The notes under the pieces were generated by a model that was given only the letters and a program-made list of their open reading frames with translations, ran no database searches and was not told the DNA's origin. DNA of 64,000 nt from Leptospira semungkisensis (GTDB taxonomy: Bacteria > Spirochaetota > Leptospiria > Leptospirales > Leptospiraceae), in the NCBI RefSeq assembly GCF_004770055.1, contig NZ_RQEP01000018.1, positions 248,001-312,000 of the forward strand. Direction: 5' to 3'. Of this stretch, positions 20,331 to 30,211 are shown one piece after another. The translations under genes were made by a program, and so were the position numbers. Numbering within the stretch: the first letter of the stretch is position 1; every line of letters starts with the position of its first letter.

Positions 20331-21812
20331 ATGCTAAATGCAACGGAACTCACTGAGACTCTAGTCGCCGGTAAAGAAATAGATCTAGAATATAGATTTA
20401 TTTCTGATGAAGATCATCAGCAGATCTACCTACTCCTCCTACAAATTTTAGGGAACCTTGATCGACTCTTTTTGACAGAAGTCGTCTCGACTATCCTAAA
20501 AGAACTCCTGATGAATGCCAATAAGGCGAATGCAAAGAGGATCTTCTTTCTTACAGAAGGACTCAATATCAACGAATCTTCTCACTATAACAAGGGAATG
20601 AAACGGTTCTTAGAAGAGATCATTCATAAATGGGATGAACAGGAGAAGGTACTGAAAGGTTCCAATTTGGCAGTGCGACTCCGAGCCAAGATCATGAATC
20701 AGAATCTGATCTTTCTAATAGAGAATGATGCTGCTCTTCTTCCCCAAGAATTGGAAAGGATCAAAGCAAGGCTCGAATCGGCGAGTAAGTTCAACGATCT
20801 ATCGGATGCATTTCTCTCCATGGCGGATAGTCAGGAAAGCGCGGGCCTTGGCCTTGTACTCATTCAACTCCTTCTGAAAAACTCAGGGATCGGTTCCGAC
20901 AAATTCAAGATTGAAACAGATGGAAAGATCACAAGAGCTACTCTAGTGATACCTAAGCAGATCGTTCCATTGGATGTTGCCACCAAACTCAAGGATAAGA
21001 TCTTCGCGGAGGTCGAAGGACTTCCTCCTCTTCCAAACACATTGACTAGAATCATTAATCTTTGCAACAATCCGGACTCTGATCTTGGCGTCATTGCGAA
21101 TGAGATAGAAAAGAATCCCGCTATGAGTGCGGATCTTTTAAAACTATCCAACTCCGCGGGATTCGCCAGTAGGAATAAGGTGAATACCATCGTCCAAGCT
21201 GTTAAGGTCGTAGGACTGAAAAACGTTCGAAACCTTCTCTACGTTTCCGGAGTAAGAAAGATCATGGAAGGAAGGTATTCCAAATTGCAGGAAGTTTGGA
21301 ATCACTCGAATCTCGCAAGCTTCTTCGCAAGACAGGTCTCTCAAAGAGCCGGACTAGGCAAGCTTTCGGATATCGCTGCAGTCGGTGCTCTTCTGCATGA
21401 TTTGGGAAAATTCATTTTACTTTCCTTGGAACCTACTTTGTTCAAACGCTTAGCGTCTTACCAAAAACATAGGGATCTCTCCAATTCGACTATACTCGAA
21501 GAGATCTCAACCGGGATCTCTCATCCTACTTTAGGTGCTATGCTTGCTAGGAAATGGGATTTTCCTCCGGATCTGGTCCACATGATCGAATTCCATCATA
21601 GAGCCTTCATGGCGTCTAACACCATTTATGTGGATTTAGTCGATTCAGTATATCTCGCCAATATGATGTGCGACTATCTGGAGAAGAAGATCAGCTATTA
21701 TGCCGTCGATTCCAGCATTTTGAAAAAATTCCAATTGGACGATAAGGCCAAGTTTGAGGAGACTTGCGAAAAACTGGCCAAGGCTTACGAGATAGCAAAT
21801 GAAGAAAACTGA
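20331..21812 (+). CDS. HATPase-like plus HDOD domain signalling protein
   Basis: A 493-residue cytoplasmic protein with an unusual order of domains. Residues ~50-215 look like a GHKL/histidine-kinase-type ATPase fold: an N-box around Glu58-Asn62 (KELLMNANKAN) and a G-box-like SAGLGLVLIQLLLKNSG. Residues ~225-430 are an HDOD domain (LPPLPNTLTRIINL, then ALLHDLGKF). There is no receiver domain and no phosphorylatable histidine box, so it may bind ATP or a partner protein rather than act as a kinase. An in-frame upstream extension to 20232 exists; ATG 20331 matches the N-terminus better. It overlaps the downstream ABC gene by 14 bases. Confidence 0.8.
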   Translation: MLNATELTETLVAGKEIDLEYRFISDEDHQQIYLLLLQILGNLDRLFLTEVVSTILKELLMNANKANAKRIFFLTEGLNINESSHYNKGMKRFLEEIIHKWDEQEKVLKGSNLAVRLRAKIMNQNLIFLIENDAALLPQELERIKARLESASKFNDLSDAFLSMADSQESAGLGLVLIQLLLKNSGIGSDKFKIETDGKITRATLVIPKQIVPLDVATKLKDKIFAEVEGLPPLPNTLTRIINLCNNPDSDLGVIANEIEKNPAMSADLLKLSNSAGFASRNKVNTIVQAVKVVGLKNVRNLLYVSGVRKIMEGRYSKLQEVWNHSNLASFFARQVSQRAGLGKLSDIAAVGALLHDLGKFILLSLEPTLFKRLASYQKHRDLSNSTILEEISTGISHPTLGAMLARKWDFPPDLVHMIEFHHRAFMASNTIYVDLVDSVYLANMMCDYLEKKISYYAVDSSILKKFQLDDKAKFEETCEKLAKAYEIANEEN

Positions 21813-22602
21813 ACAGACCGCTCCTTTATTAAGCCTGCATGGGATCAAATTCTATAGATCTGGAACTCCGATCTTGGATGGGGTCGACTTGCAGATCAGC
21901 TCCGGAGAGCATTGGGTTCTTCTTGGCAGAAATGGAGCAGGAAAGACTACTCTGGTCAATCTGATCTACGGTTCCGTATGGCCAACTGCCGGCAGGATCA
22001 ATCTATTCGGCGAGACCTTTGGAGAAACTCCTCTCCAAGTACTTCGCTATAAGATCGGTATTCTGGATTCTTCTCAGCAGGAAAGCGCTCTGCAAAAAGG
22101 GCTTACAGTCCACGACGTACTACTTACCGGCTTTTTTCATACCATCGGCTTCTATAGAGAATCCGATCCTTGGGAAGAAAAAGAAGCAGAACGAATCTTA
22201 GAAGAAAACGGATTCGGAGCCAAAAGAAACCAATTGTTTCGCACTCTTTCTTCTGGAGAAAAGAAGAAGGTACTCTTCCTAAGAGCAATGTGCACTTCTC
22301 CAGAATTTGTGATCCTGGATGAGCCCTGCTCCGGTTTGGATCTGACTGCGAGAGAGGACTTCATAGACTTCTTGGATGAATATAAGAAAAACCGCAACTT
22401 TACTTCTATCTATATCACTCACAGAATAGACGAGATCCCTCCTTTCTACGAGCATGCTGCTCTTTTGAAATCCGGAAAGATCCTGTTCTCAGGAAATATC
22501 CTGGATGCATTCACCTCTGAGAAACTCACTCAGCTTTATGACAGAAAAGTCGTGGTGGAAAATAAGAACGGTACTTGGATGGCGATCAACGAGAGAAGAT
22601 AA
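21799..22602 (+). CDS. ABC transporter ATP-binding protein
   Basis: A 267-residue single ATPase domain. Walker A is GRNGAGKTT, the signature motif is LSSGEKKKV, Walker B is FVILDEP, and the switch histidine is in YITHRID. Overall it resembles the stand-alone ATPases of the ModF/YlmA group. No permease gene is adjacent, so the transported substrate, if any, is unknown. The start overlaps the end of the HDOD gene, implying co-transcription. Confidence 0.88.
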   Translation: MKKTEQTAPLLSLHGIKFYRSGTPILDGVDLQISSGEHWVLLGRNGAGKTTLVNLIYGSVWPTAGRINLFGETFGETPLQVLRYKIGILDSSQQESALQKGLTVHDVLLTGFFHTIGFYRESDPWEEKEAERILEENGFGAKRNQLFRTLSSGEKKKVLFLRAMCTSPEFVILDEPCSGLDLTAREDFIDFLDEYKKNRNFTSIYITHRIDEIPPFYEHAALLKSGKILFSGNILDAFTSEKLTQLYDRKVVVENKNGTWMAINERR

Positions 22603-22619
22603 TTCTCTTTCTTAACTTC

Positions 22620-24464
22620 TTAAGAAACATACTCCGCATAATCACATTCGGGGAATCTAGAGCAGATATAATATTCTTTTTTCTTAGAGGATTTTTTTCT
22701 GACTCTTTCTCCTTGCTTGCATACCGGACAGATCCCATATCTAGCGACCTTTGGTTTCTGTCTCAACTCCGAATTGATCTTTTTGATATCGGTTTTCTTC
22801 AGACTGGAATCTAGAAAAGAATAGAATTCGGAAAGTACTTTCGATCTAGATTCTTCTCCTTGCGCGATTGAATCCAGTTTTCCTTCCATTTCAGAAGTGA
22901 ATTTTTCTCTGAATAGCTCGGAAAAGGCAGCTTGTAGGAAGGAGTTTACTTTCTCTCCTAAGATTTCCGCGAATAATTTTCCTTTTTCGGAGCGTGCATA
23001 TTTTCGTTTATAAAGAGTTTCTAATATAGCCGCAAATGTAGATGGTCTTCCGATTCCTTCTTTTTCCAGTTTGGCGATTAGGCTCGCCTCCGTATATCTG
23101 GGTGGAGGTTCCGTGGTTTTTTGAACTAAGTCCCAAGAAGAAGGAGAAAGTAGATCTTCCTTTTTCCAGAAAGGAAACTTTTCCGGATTTCCTCCGTACA
23201 AGATCTTATATCCTGGATCCAGTGTGAATGTACCTTCTCCCTTCCAAACAAGACCGCCAGCCTCTGCAGTGAATTCCAATCTCTTCCATCTTTCCGATTT
23301 CATCTGAGAGGCAATGGATCGTTTCCATATTAGCTCATAGAGTTTTTTTGCATCCTTACTTAATGCTCTTTCTCCCAACCTGTGAAGCGAATCCGGATCC
23401 AAGAAAGGATCTACTGGTCGAATTGCCTCATGAGCATCCTGAGCCTTGCCCTTGCTCTTCTTGACCCGGTACGAGCTTGTGGTCTCGGACAACGAATCTT
23501 CTCCAAATAAAGAAGCTACCTTCTTTCGTATGGACCCCAATGCCTGAGATGAGATTCGGACAGAGTCTGTTCTCATGTATGTGATGAGTCCTTGGGTCTT
23601 TCCTTTTCCGAGATCCACTCCTTCGTACAATTCCTGTGCTAATCTCATCGTCTTTGCGGCAGGAAGCTTCAGGCTACGAAACGCTTCCTGTTGCAAGGAT
23701 GCAGTGGTGAATGGAGAAGGAGGAAGAGTTTGTCCATCCTTCTCTTTTCTGGTCAGGACCTTGAGACGATCCGTTTTATTTAATATGGATTTCAGAAAAT
23801 CAGATGCGGCTTCTTCCGAAGTAAATGCATCTAGGTCCGGATAGAATAGGATCTTTTCTTTTTCGCCCGAACCGAAGGGGACAGTGGCCGCGACTAACCA
23901 GGAAGTTTCCGGAACAAAGATGCGAATCTCTTCTTCTCTCTCAGAAATCCATTTTAAAGCAACTGACTGCACTCTACCCGCAGAAAGTCCATCGCCGATC
24001 GCTCTCCATAGAAAAGGACTTACCTTATAACCGATAAGCCGATCTAGGATCCTTCTTGCCTTTTGAGAATCTACTAAATCAGGATCAATCGGTCCCGGAT
24101 TGGATACTGCGCTTAAGATCGTTTCTTTGCTGATCTCTTGAAAGCGAATGCGAGAAATATTTTTCTTCTTACCGATCTTCTCTGCGAGTATAGAACCTAT
24201 AAACTCCCCTTCTCTATCCGGGTCAGTAGCGATCAGTATTTGAGAAGAAGCCTTGGCTTCTTTCAGGATTGCGGAGAGAATTTGCTTCTTTCCTTTGAGA
24301 ATTACATATTCGGGAGAAAAATCATTCTCTATCTCTATTCCAAGTCTGTCGGAAGGAAGATCGAACACATGCCCGAAGGTCGCGAGAACTTTGAATTCCT
24401 TTCCGAGATACGAAGAGATCGTTTTGACTTTCGTGGGAGACTCTACGATCAGAAGGACAGACAT
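22620..24464 (-). CDS. topA: DNA topoisomerase I
   Basis: A 614-residue type IA topoisomerase that relaxes negative supercoils. The TOPRIM domain begins at LLIVESPTKVKTI and contains the acidic triad region ATDPDREGE (~79-87). Catalytic Tyr296 lies in LITYMRTDS. The C-terminal tail holds a single four-cysteine zinc ribbon (CPVC ... CSRFPEC), fewer than the three of E. coli TopA, which explains the short length. It converges with the ABC gene. Confidence 0.96.
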   Translation of the reverse strand: MSVLLIVESPTKVKTISSYLGKEFKVLATFGHVFDLPSDRLGIEIENDFSPEYVILKGKKQILSAILKEAKASSQILIATDPDREGEFIGSILAEKIGKKKNISRIRFQEISKETILSAVSNPGPIDPDLVDSQKARRILDRLIGYKVSPFLWRAIGDGLSAGRVQSVALKWISEREEEIRIFVPETSWLVAATVPFGSGEKEKILFYPDLDAFTSEEAASDFLKSILNKTDRLKVLTRKEKDGQTLPPSPFTTASLQQEAFRSLKLPAAKTMRLAQELYEGVDLGKGKTQGLITYMRTDSVRISSQALGSIRKKVASLFGEDSLSETTSSYRVKKSKGKAQDAHEAIRPVDPFLDPDSLHRLGERALSKDAKKLYELIWKRSIASQMKSERWKRLEFTAEAGGLVWKGEGTFTLDPGYKILYGGNPEKFPFWKKEDLLSPSSWDLVQKTTEPPPRYTEASLIAKLEKEGIGRPSTFAAILETLYKRKYARSEKGKLFAEILGEKVNSFLQAAFSELFREKFTSEMEGKLDSIAQGEESRSKVLSEFYSFLDSSLKKTDIKKINSELRQKPKVARYGICPVCKQGERVRKKSSKKKEYYICSRFPECDYAEYVS

Positions 24465-24469
24465 GCAAA

Positions 24470-25846
24470 TTAGAATTGGAAATAGATAAAGGATCTCTCT
24501 CCAGAAACCGAGCCTGCAATCCAGAAACCTGCCAAAATACTTGCGATCGGCAAGGCATAGAGAGCGATTAATTTCACTCTTTTAGATTTCAGTTTGATCC
24601 CACCGAATTCTACCCAATGCAATAAGACAAAAGCAATCAGAATCCAATTCGTTCCCCAAGGAAGCTTTAGTTTTTCACCTGAAATATTTACGAGTCCTTG
24701 CAAGAATGCAAACGCATGAACAAGAGAATCTGCTCGAAAGAAAACCCATCCGATACAAACCAAATGAAATACGACTAAAGCGGAGATAAACTTAGGTGTC
24801 TTTTTGAAAAAGGACAACTTGGAATTGATCCATCTTTCGATCCCGAGCAATGCCCCGTGCCAGGCTCCCCATATTACGAAAGTATAATTCGCTCCATGCC
24901 ATAATCCTCCGAGAAGCATGGTAGTGAATAGATTGATATTCGTACGAGTTGCTCCCCCTCGGTTTCCGCCCAAAGGAATATAAAGATAATCTCTCAACCA
25001 AGTAGAAAGAGAAATATGCCAGCGTCTCCAGAACTCTCTCATAGATGAGGAGAAATAAGGTCCCAAGAAATTCGGAGGTAACTTATATCCTAATAGAAGG
25101 GAACATCCTCTGGCAATATCCGTATAACCGGAGAAATCACAATAGATCTGGATCGCAAATCCGTAAAAAGACCACCAATGAGCTTCCGCAGTAAAGCTTC
25201 CTGGAGAAGAATAAACTGTATCGATCCAAGGAGAGATCTGATCGGCGATCAAGACCTTCTTGATAAGTCCGATGACAATCCACCAAGAGCCTATGATCGC
25301 GAAAGGCATTCTGGGATTCTTAGGAACATGTATCCTGGTCAGAAAATCCTTAGCCCTTAGAATCGGTCCCGCGATCAATTGAGGAAAGAATAGAATGAAA
25401 AGTAGGAAATCTCTAAGGGAAACCTTGTATTGAAAATCTCCTCTATGCACATCCATTTGAAAAGAGATCATTTGGAATGTATAGAAGCTGATCGCTAAAG
25501 GCAGAACCCATAGATTCGTTTCCGGTAGGCCTGTAGAATTTATTCCGAGATCCCCTAGGATCTGCTTAAAGAAAGGATAATATTTAAATACGAAAAGGTT
25601 GATCAGGTTTAAAAGCAAGATCCAAGCGAGCCTTTTCTTATCACCCTGCCTTTCAAAAAAATAATAGAAGGCGTAATTCAACACTACGATCAAAACAAAA
25701 TGAAAAAGAAAGAGTAAACTCCAGTATCCATAGAATACGAAGGAAGCCAGGATCAGAAAATCCCTTCTGAAGCGATGATTCAATGCCCAGTAAACGCAAT
25801 AGACTACGGAAAAGAAGATGAGAAAGGCGAGACTATTAAATAACAT
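24470..25846 (-). CDS. MBOAT-family membrane O-acyltransferase (AlgI-like)
   Basis: A 458-residue polytopic inner-membrane O-acyltransferase, about 11 helices. Family blocks are visible: FPQLIAGPILR, YCDFSGYTDIARG, FWRRWHISLSTWLRDYLYIPLGG and the catalytic histidine in GGLWHGANYTF. Such proteins move an acyl (usually acetyl) group across the membrane onto a surface polysaccharide. The next gene downstream in transcription is topA. The upstream gene is a DUF1574 protein of the kind that pairs with MBOAT enzymes, so the two probably work together. Confidence 0.92.
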   Translation of the reverse strand: MLFNSLAFLIFFSVVYCVYWALNHRFRRDFLILASFVFYGYWSLLFLFHFVLIVVLNYAFYYFFERQGDKKRLAWILLLNLINLFVFKYYPFFKQILGDLGINSTGLPETNLWVLPLAISFYTFQMISFQMDVHRGDFQYKVSLRDFLLFILFFPQLIAGPILRAKDFLTRIHVPKNPRMPFAIIGSWWIVIGLIKKVLIADQISPWIDTVYSSPGSFTAEAHWWSFYGFAIQIYCDFSGYTDIARGCSLLLGYKLPPNFLGPYFSSSMREFWRRWHISLSTWLRDYLYIPLGGNRGGATRTNINLFTTMLLGGLWHGANYTFVIWGAWHGALLGIERWINSKLSFFKKTPKFISALVVFHLVCIGWVFFRADSLVHAFAFLQGLVNISGEKLKLPWGTNWILIAFVLLHWVEFGGIKLKSKRVKLIALYALPIASILAGFWIAGSVSGERSFIYFQF

Positions 25847-25867
25847 AAAATCTGTCTGAATTCCTTC

Positions 25868-27016
25868 CTATTTGCCCCTGAGCAAGAAAGAGGCCAATTC
25901 GGTATAGCAACGCTCGGAAAGATGGTTTGCATCCTGATAATAATTGCATTTCATAGGGAACTGATTTGCATCCAGATACGTTTCTCCGGACCTAAGGATC
26001 GTATCTATGATCTTTGTTTGAACTTCTCTTTGACTCGCTTCGTCATTTGCAAAGCCCTGCAAGATCGTATGAAGTTTTGCACTCCAATATAAAGCCGGGA
26101 TCTTTTTATCCTGCAAGAGTCGAATGATCTTTACTAAAGCTTCGTATTCACTTTGGTCTACTCGGAAAGGCTGGCCCGCCTGTTCCTCTTCAGCAAGTTC
26201 TCTTCTCTTTACGAATTGGTTGCTATAGATTTCTCCTAAACTTGCGTCCGGATTATTATGATCTTCGAATTTATGATTTTCTATTTCTTCTCTATGTTTC
26301 TTGGAGAAGGAATGCTTTGTTCCTCCCATAGAACCTCTCTCCATTTCTTCCATTACAAGAGCGCCCCAGCCAAGGTCGTCTCCCTTGATATAAGTTACCA
26401 AGTTCTTAGGAGAGAATCTGTATTTGTATGCGAGAAAGATCCTAGGATAGGTAATGTCCCAGACATTCTCCCAACCCAACTCTCTCCAATGAGAAAAGCC
26501 GTATTCGAGAGGGATCACATTTTGCTTTAAGAATTCTTTAAATTTTCTGCGATCGGAAAAACTATCCCTAGTGACTTCTACAAGAACAAGATCAGGTTTC
26601 CATCCTTTCTCAATTGCTTGCAGAAGACGAACATAGATCAAGCTCATGCTCGCCCCTTGCATTCCGATGCTGATTCCTTCCCAATCTTTTAGAGTTTCTC
26701 TTCCTTCAGGAGTTAAAAACGGATCCTTGAGAGTGTATCCTAAATTAGGATACCCGCTGAAGTTCATAGTGCGAGAAGTACCTGCAGCTAAGAATATCTT
26801 TTTAGATTTAATATATTCTAATTCGGTTAAGTCTTCATTCTGGATCAGAGAAGAAAAGGCCGCATCGTACGGACGGTACGAGGCCAGAGTGGTCCGAACG
26901 GAATCAAGAACTAAGATTTTGTCTGCGAGGATATAGGAGAATAAGGCCAGCGCCGGTATAATAAAAATGAAGAATTTTTGCCCTCTTCGGCTTTGGCCCT
27001 GGATCTTAGGATTCAC
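25868..27016 (-). CDS. DUF1574-like, SGNH-type partner of the MBOAT acyltransferase
   Basis: A 382-residue protein with one N-terminal transmembrane helix (~15-33) and a large periplasmic part. SGNH-esterase-like features are the early LAAGTSRTMNF block, where a Ser nucleophile would sit, and the C-terminal DANHLSERCY with an Asp-x-x-His pair. It resembles the DUF1574 proteins of Leptospira and the AlgJ/AlgX group. It starts with GTG and its stop is 21 bases upstream of the MBOAT start, so the pair form an operon likely to O-acetylate an exported polysaccharide (inference). Confidence 0.75.
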   Translation of the reverse strand: MNPKIQGQSRRGQKFFIFIIPALALFSYILADKILVLDSVRTTLASYRPYDAAFSSLIQNEDLTELEYIKSKKIFLAAGTSRTMNFSGYPNLGYTLKDPFLTPEGRETLKDWEGISIGMQGASMSLIYVRLLQAIEKGWKPDLVLVEVTRDSFSDRRKFKEFLKQNVIPLEYGFSHWRELGWENVWDITYPRIFLAYKYRFSPKNLVTYIKGDDLGWGALVMEEMERGSMGGTKHSFSKKHREEIENHKFEDHNNPDASLGEIYSNQFVKRRELAEEEQAGQPFRVDQSEYEALVKIIRLLQDKKIPALYWSAKLHTILQGFANDEASQREVQTKIIDTILRSGETYLDANQFPMKCNYYQDANHLSERCYTELASFLLRGK

Positions 27017-27115
27017 GCTCCATCCTGTCTAAGGGTCGAGGACTCCAAGGCAAGCCATTTTTAGATCCTTAACTTGTCAGATCGAAGCGAATGGACTTGC
27101 CTCAGGTTTCTACTC

Positions 27116-27964
27116 TTAATGAGGACCCAATTCTTCGATCAAATATCCATTCGGATAGGTTGGATTCTCTCTCTTGGTCACGTAATATGGAGTCCTTCTA
27201 GGAGGCCAAAAATAACGAAGAACAAAGGCCCTAAGTTTCAATACAGAATAAGCGAGTCCCGCTACGAATGGATTCGGATCAGGAAATCCAACTGCATTTC
27301 TAAGTTGTTTATCCATCAAAGAGAACACAGCATGATAAACTAAGTATTCCAAACCTGGAATCTTAGGAATCCTGCCGGATGCAATCCTCATCGTTGCCAT
27401 GGCCACCTGTTCTGTATCCAGAGTGCATTTGAAATTTTCATTTTCGTAGCTTCGATTGAACTTCTCCAATTCTTCGTAGGTCTCCGGAATGTCTTTGATC
27501 CCCATCATCTTTCCGATCTTCTTCCAAAGATAGAAATTCGCGAGCCTCTCCTTCTCCGTGCTTTTTCTCCAACCGAATCTTTCATTCCAACGAGAAGGTT
27601 CGAAAACAAAAGTCGTAAGAGTATATAGAAAGTCTTCGTTTCGAATATTATATTGCTTATGGATCTGGTTCAATCTACGGATCGCTTGCTTTCCTCGATC
27701 GCTTTCGAGTCCGTTCTCGATAAGCTCTGCGAGTATCAGAGCAGTATCATCATATCTCTTTTGCCCAGCATTTTCGAATTGCTTTGTGGTATTTAAGATC
27801 TTGGAGATGGAAGGAACTGCAAATGTCCTAAAGAAAGAGATCGCAAGAGAGATCTCTACATCCTGAGGGAAATCATAACTCCCCGCAAGGAATACGATCT
27901 TCTGAAAATCCTTCTCAGGATCCAGCTGATTAATTTGTTCCAAAACTTTCAAGCGGTTGAACAT
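27116..27964 (-). CDS. DUF2236 / MpaB-like oxygenase family protein
   Basis: A 282-residue protein resembling the DUF2236 (ER-bound oxygenase MpaB / latex-clearing-protein-like) family. Blocks supporting this are IHKQYNIRNEDFLYTL with the conserved histidine, FVFEPSRWNERFGWR, and the later YHAVFSLMDKQLR. Family members are haem-dependent oxygenases; the substrate here is not predictable. The gene is monocistronic, with 100 bases to the DUF1574 gene. Confidence 0.72.
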   Translation of the reverse strand: MFNRLKVLEQINQLDPEKDFQKIVFLAGSYDFPQDVEISLAISFFRTFAVPSISKILNTTKQFENAGQKRYDDTALILAELIENGLESDRGKQAIRRLNQIHKQYNIRNEDFLYTLTTFVFEPSRWNERFGWRKSTEKERLANFYLWKKIGKMMGIKDIPETYEELEKFNRSYENENFKCTLDTEQVAMATMRIASGRIPKIPGLEYLVYHAVFSLMDKQLRNAVGFPDPNPFVAGLAYSVLKLRAFVLRYFWPPRRTPYYVTKRENPTYPNGYLIEELGPH

Positions 27965-28117
27965 TTGTATACTTTTTCCTTTTTCCGAATGATCGGAATG
28001 TATTCATTCTCACGCACGAATGATTGGTGGAAGGATCTTTGCAAGTATTTTACTCGAATACTTTTATAGCAAACCAAAAGGAAGCGGGATAAAATTAGAA
28101 AAATGGAATAGAGCTTA

Positions 28118-29050
28118 CTATTCTCGGACAGTGTCGGAATGATTTAGCCCTTGGCTTCTCAAAGAATCTATCTTGCTAGCGATTTGGTCCGGGGCAATGA
28201 TCCGGTTCTTCTCATAATATACCCAATCCACTCTCTCCTCGTATTCTCTGAGAGAAGTCTGGCTCGTATCCAAATCTCCAGAGTCGCTTAGGAACCAGAG
28301 ATTGAAACTGATCCTCATCGGGTTGTCGGGAACCACATGACCTGTATGTTTTATTTTTAAGATTCCATCCACATAGTATTTCGTATAAGAATCACTTACT
28401 TGCAGAACAAGAATATGCCAGCCGTCCAAGCTTTCCGTATCCGGAGTCGAAATATCATCATAAAAGTTTGTATTCGGATTGTACGTTCCCCATGTTGTTA
28501 AGAATAAAGTAGAGCTTGATTCTCCCCAACCTCCCTGTCCCAGATATTCGAAATCACATTCGCTGTACATAGGATCTCCTCCGTATACAAGAGGAGTGAT
28601 CAAGAAAAAGGTTTGGTTTACCTTATCATAAGTGACCCCGCTTGTTGCAGAATCAAAGAATCTAATGCGTGCCGCGTACGTTCCTCTAAAGAATTTTCTA
28701 GGTCCAGTGGCAATTTCGGATTGGATCGTATTGGATACGCTTCCTTGTGTAGTCGCGCTCAATCTTAAGTAGGTATCACTTCCTTCTAAACCGAAGGACA
28801 TTTGAGACTCGCTCCAAGATGCTCCACTTGGCCCAGGTCCTCCGCTATCATTTCGAAAAGTCCAAGAATTTTGCGAATTAGCGCTTGTAGTATCCGAATA
28901 AGAAAAATCATCAAAGAAGATCCCGGTTCCAGGATCTTCTCCCAAGAATATGGACAGAAGCTTTGCATCCTCATTCGAATGAGAAGGAACGCATTGTATG
29001 AATAGTATAAAAAGAGCAATCTCTGCTCTAAGGAAGCGAGAGGCCATCAT
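28118..29050 (-). CDS. GH16-like (beta-glucanase fold) lipoprotein
   Basis: A 310-residue predicted lipoprotein: the N-terminal hydrophobic segment ends at Cys20 (lipobox FIQC). The mature protein is a concanavalin-like beta-sandwich of glycoside hydrolase family 16; the catalytic pattern ExDxE appears as Glu164-Cys-Asp166-Phe-Glu168 in SECDFEYLG. Aromatic residues after it (WGTYNP, DGWHIL, YYVDG) fit the sugar cleft. Polysaccharide hydrolysis or transglycosylation at the cell surface is likely; the sugar is unknown. Confidence 0.82.
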   Translation of the reverse strand: MMASRFLRAEIALFILFIQCVPSHSNEDAKLLSIFLGEDPGTGIFFDDFSYSDTTSANSQNSWTFRNDSGGPGPSGASWSESQMSFGLEGSDTYLRLSATTQGSVSNTIQSEIATGPRKFFRGTYAARIRFFDSATSGVTYDKVNQTFFLITPLVYGGDPMYSECDFEYLGQGGWGESSSTLFLTTWGTYNPNTNFYDDISTPDTESLDGWHILVLQVSDSYTKYYVDGILKIKHTGHVVPDNPMRISFNLWFLSDSGDLDTSQTSLREYEERVDWVYYEKNRIIAPDQIASKIDSLRSQGLNHSDTVRE

Positions 29051-29101
29051 CTTATATAAGCATTCGACTCTTGGATTTTCTCAAAGAGAGAGGCCTAAAA
29101 C

Positions 29102-29130
29102 AAAAAATCCCGGCGAATTTGCCGGGATTT
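29102..29130 (-). terminator. Intrinsic terminator of cysK
   Basis: Ten-base-pair stem AAATCCCGGC / GCCGGGATTT with a six-base loop; read leftward it is followed by a T-run. It lies 29 bases after the cysK stop. Confidence 0.85.
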
Positions 29131-29158
29131 CTCGCTTAGGAATAACCTAAAGAATGTC

Positions 29159-30088
29159 TTAGCCGTTAGAAGGAACTGGGAAAAGTCCTTCGATGGATAG
29201 ATATCTTTCTCCGGTATCATAGTTGAAGGTAAGAACAGTAGAACCTTCAGGGATCTCAGGAAGTTTTTTCGCAACAGCAGCAAGAGCGGCTCCGGAAGAA
29301 ACTCCTAAGAAGATACCTTCTTCTTTAGCAGCGCGAAGAGCATAGCTGAATGCTTCGTCTTTAGAAACTTGAATAACTCCATCTAATAGATCAGTATGCA
29401 AGTTTTTAGGAATGAATCCTGCTCCAATTCCTTGGATTGGGTGCGGTCCTGGCTTTCCTCCAGAGATCACTGGAGAAGCTTCTGGCTCAACAGCGTACAC
29501 CTTAGTCTTAGGGAATTTTTCCTTTAGGACTTTCGCAACACCTGTGATATGTCCTCCAGTACCTACTCCGGTAATCAAAACATCCACTCCGTTCGGGAAG
29601 TCTTTCAAGATCTCCGCAGCAGTAGTCTCTACGTGAACTTTGATGTTTGCTTCGTTCTCGAACTGTTGAGGCATCCAAGCCTTAGGATTTTCAGCAACTA
29701 GTTGCTTTGCTCTTTCAATTGCGCCTGGCATTCCTTTCTCACGAGGAGTTAGATCGAATTCCGCGCCGTAAGCAGCCATGATCCTACGTCTTTCCACGCT
29801 CATAGACTCAGGCATAACCAGGATAAGTCTGTATCCTTTTACTGCTGCGACTAGGGCCAGACCGATACCGGTGTTTCCGGAAGTTGGCTCGATGATAACA
29901 GTGTCTTTCGTGAGTTTTCCGCTCTTCTCAGCGTCTTCGATCATAGAAAGAGCGATACGATCCTTGATGGATCCGCCGGGATTACTGCGCTCTAATTTGG
30001 CATATACGGTATACTTAGGTCCAAACAGTCGGTTGATCTTCACATGCGGAGTATTACCGATTGTCTCTAAGATATTATTTGCTTTCAT
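29159..30088 (-). CDS. cysK: Cysteine synthase A (O-acetylserine sulfhydrylase)
   Basis: A 309-residue PLP enzyme making cysteine from O-acetylserine and sulfide. PLP-binding Lys42 lies in GGSIKDR; the substrate loop TSGNTG and the phosphate-binding [10 protein letters not shown] are intact; the C-terminal [10 protein letters not shown] is typical. Length is normal. AGGA precedes the ATG and a strong terminator follows. The AT-rich 124 bases upstream must hold its promoter, which I could not assign. Confidence 0.96.
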   Translation of the reverse strand: MKANNILETIGNTPHVKINRLFGPKYTVYAKLERSNPGGSIKDRIALSMIEDAEKSGKLTKDTVIIEPTSGNTGIGLALVAAVKGYRLILVMPESMSVERRRIMAAYGAEFDLTPREKGMPGAIERAKQLVAENPKAWMPQQFENEANIKVHVETTAAEILKDFPNGVDVLITGVGTGGHITGVAKVLKEKFPKTKVYAVEPEASPVISGGKPGPHPIQGIGAGFIPKNLHTDLLDGVIQVSKDEAFSYALRAAKEEGIFLGVSSGAALAAVAKKLPEIPEGSTVLTFNYDTGERYLSIEGLFPVPSNG

Positions 30089-30211
30089 TGGGAATTCCTA
30101 CCTTTCCAGCTGGGCCTTAGCCTATTCGCTACTATATTAAACATATTTTTCAATATATCAAATGTGATCAATGAAAAAAGATATTTAAGGGTGAGATATT
30201 TCTAAGGAGGC

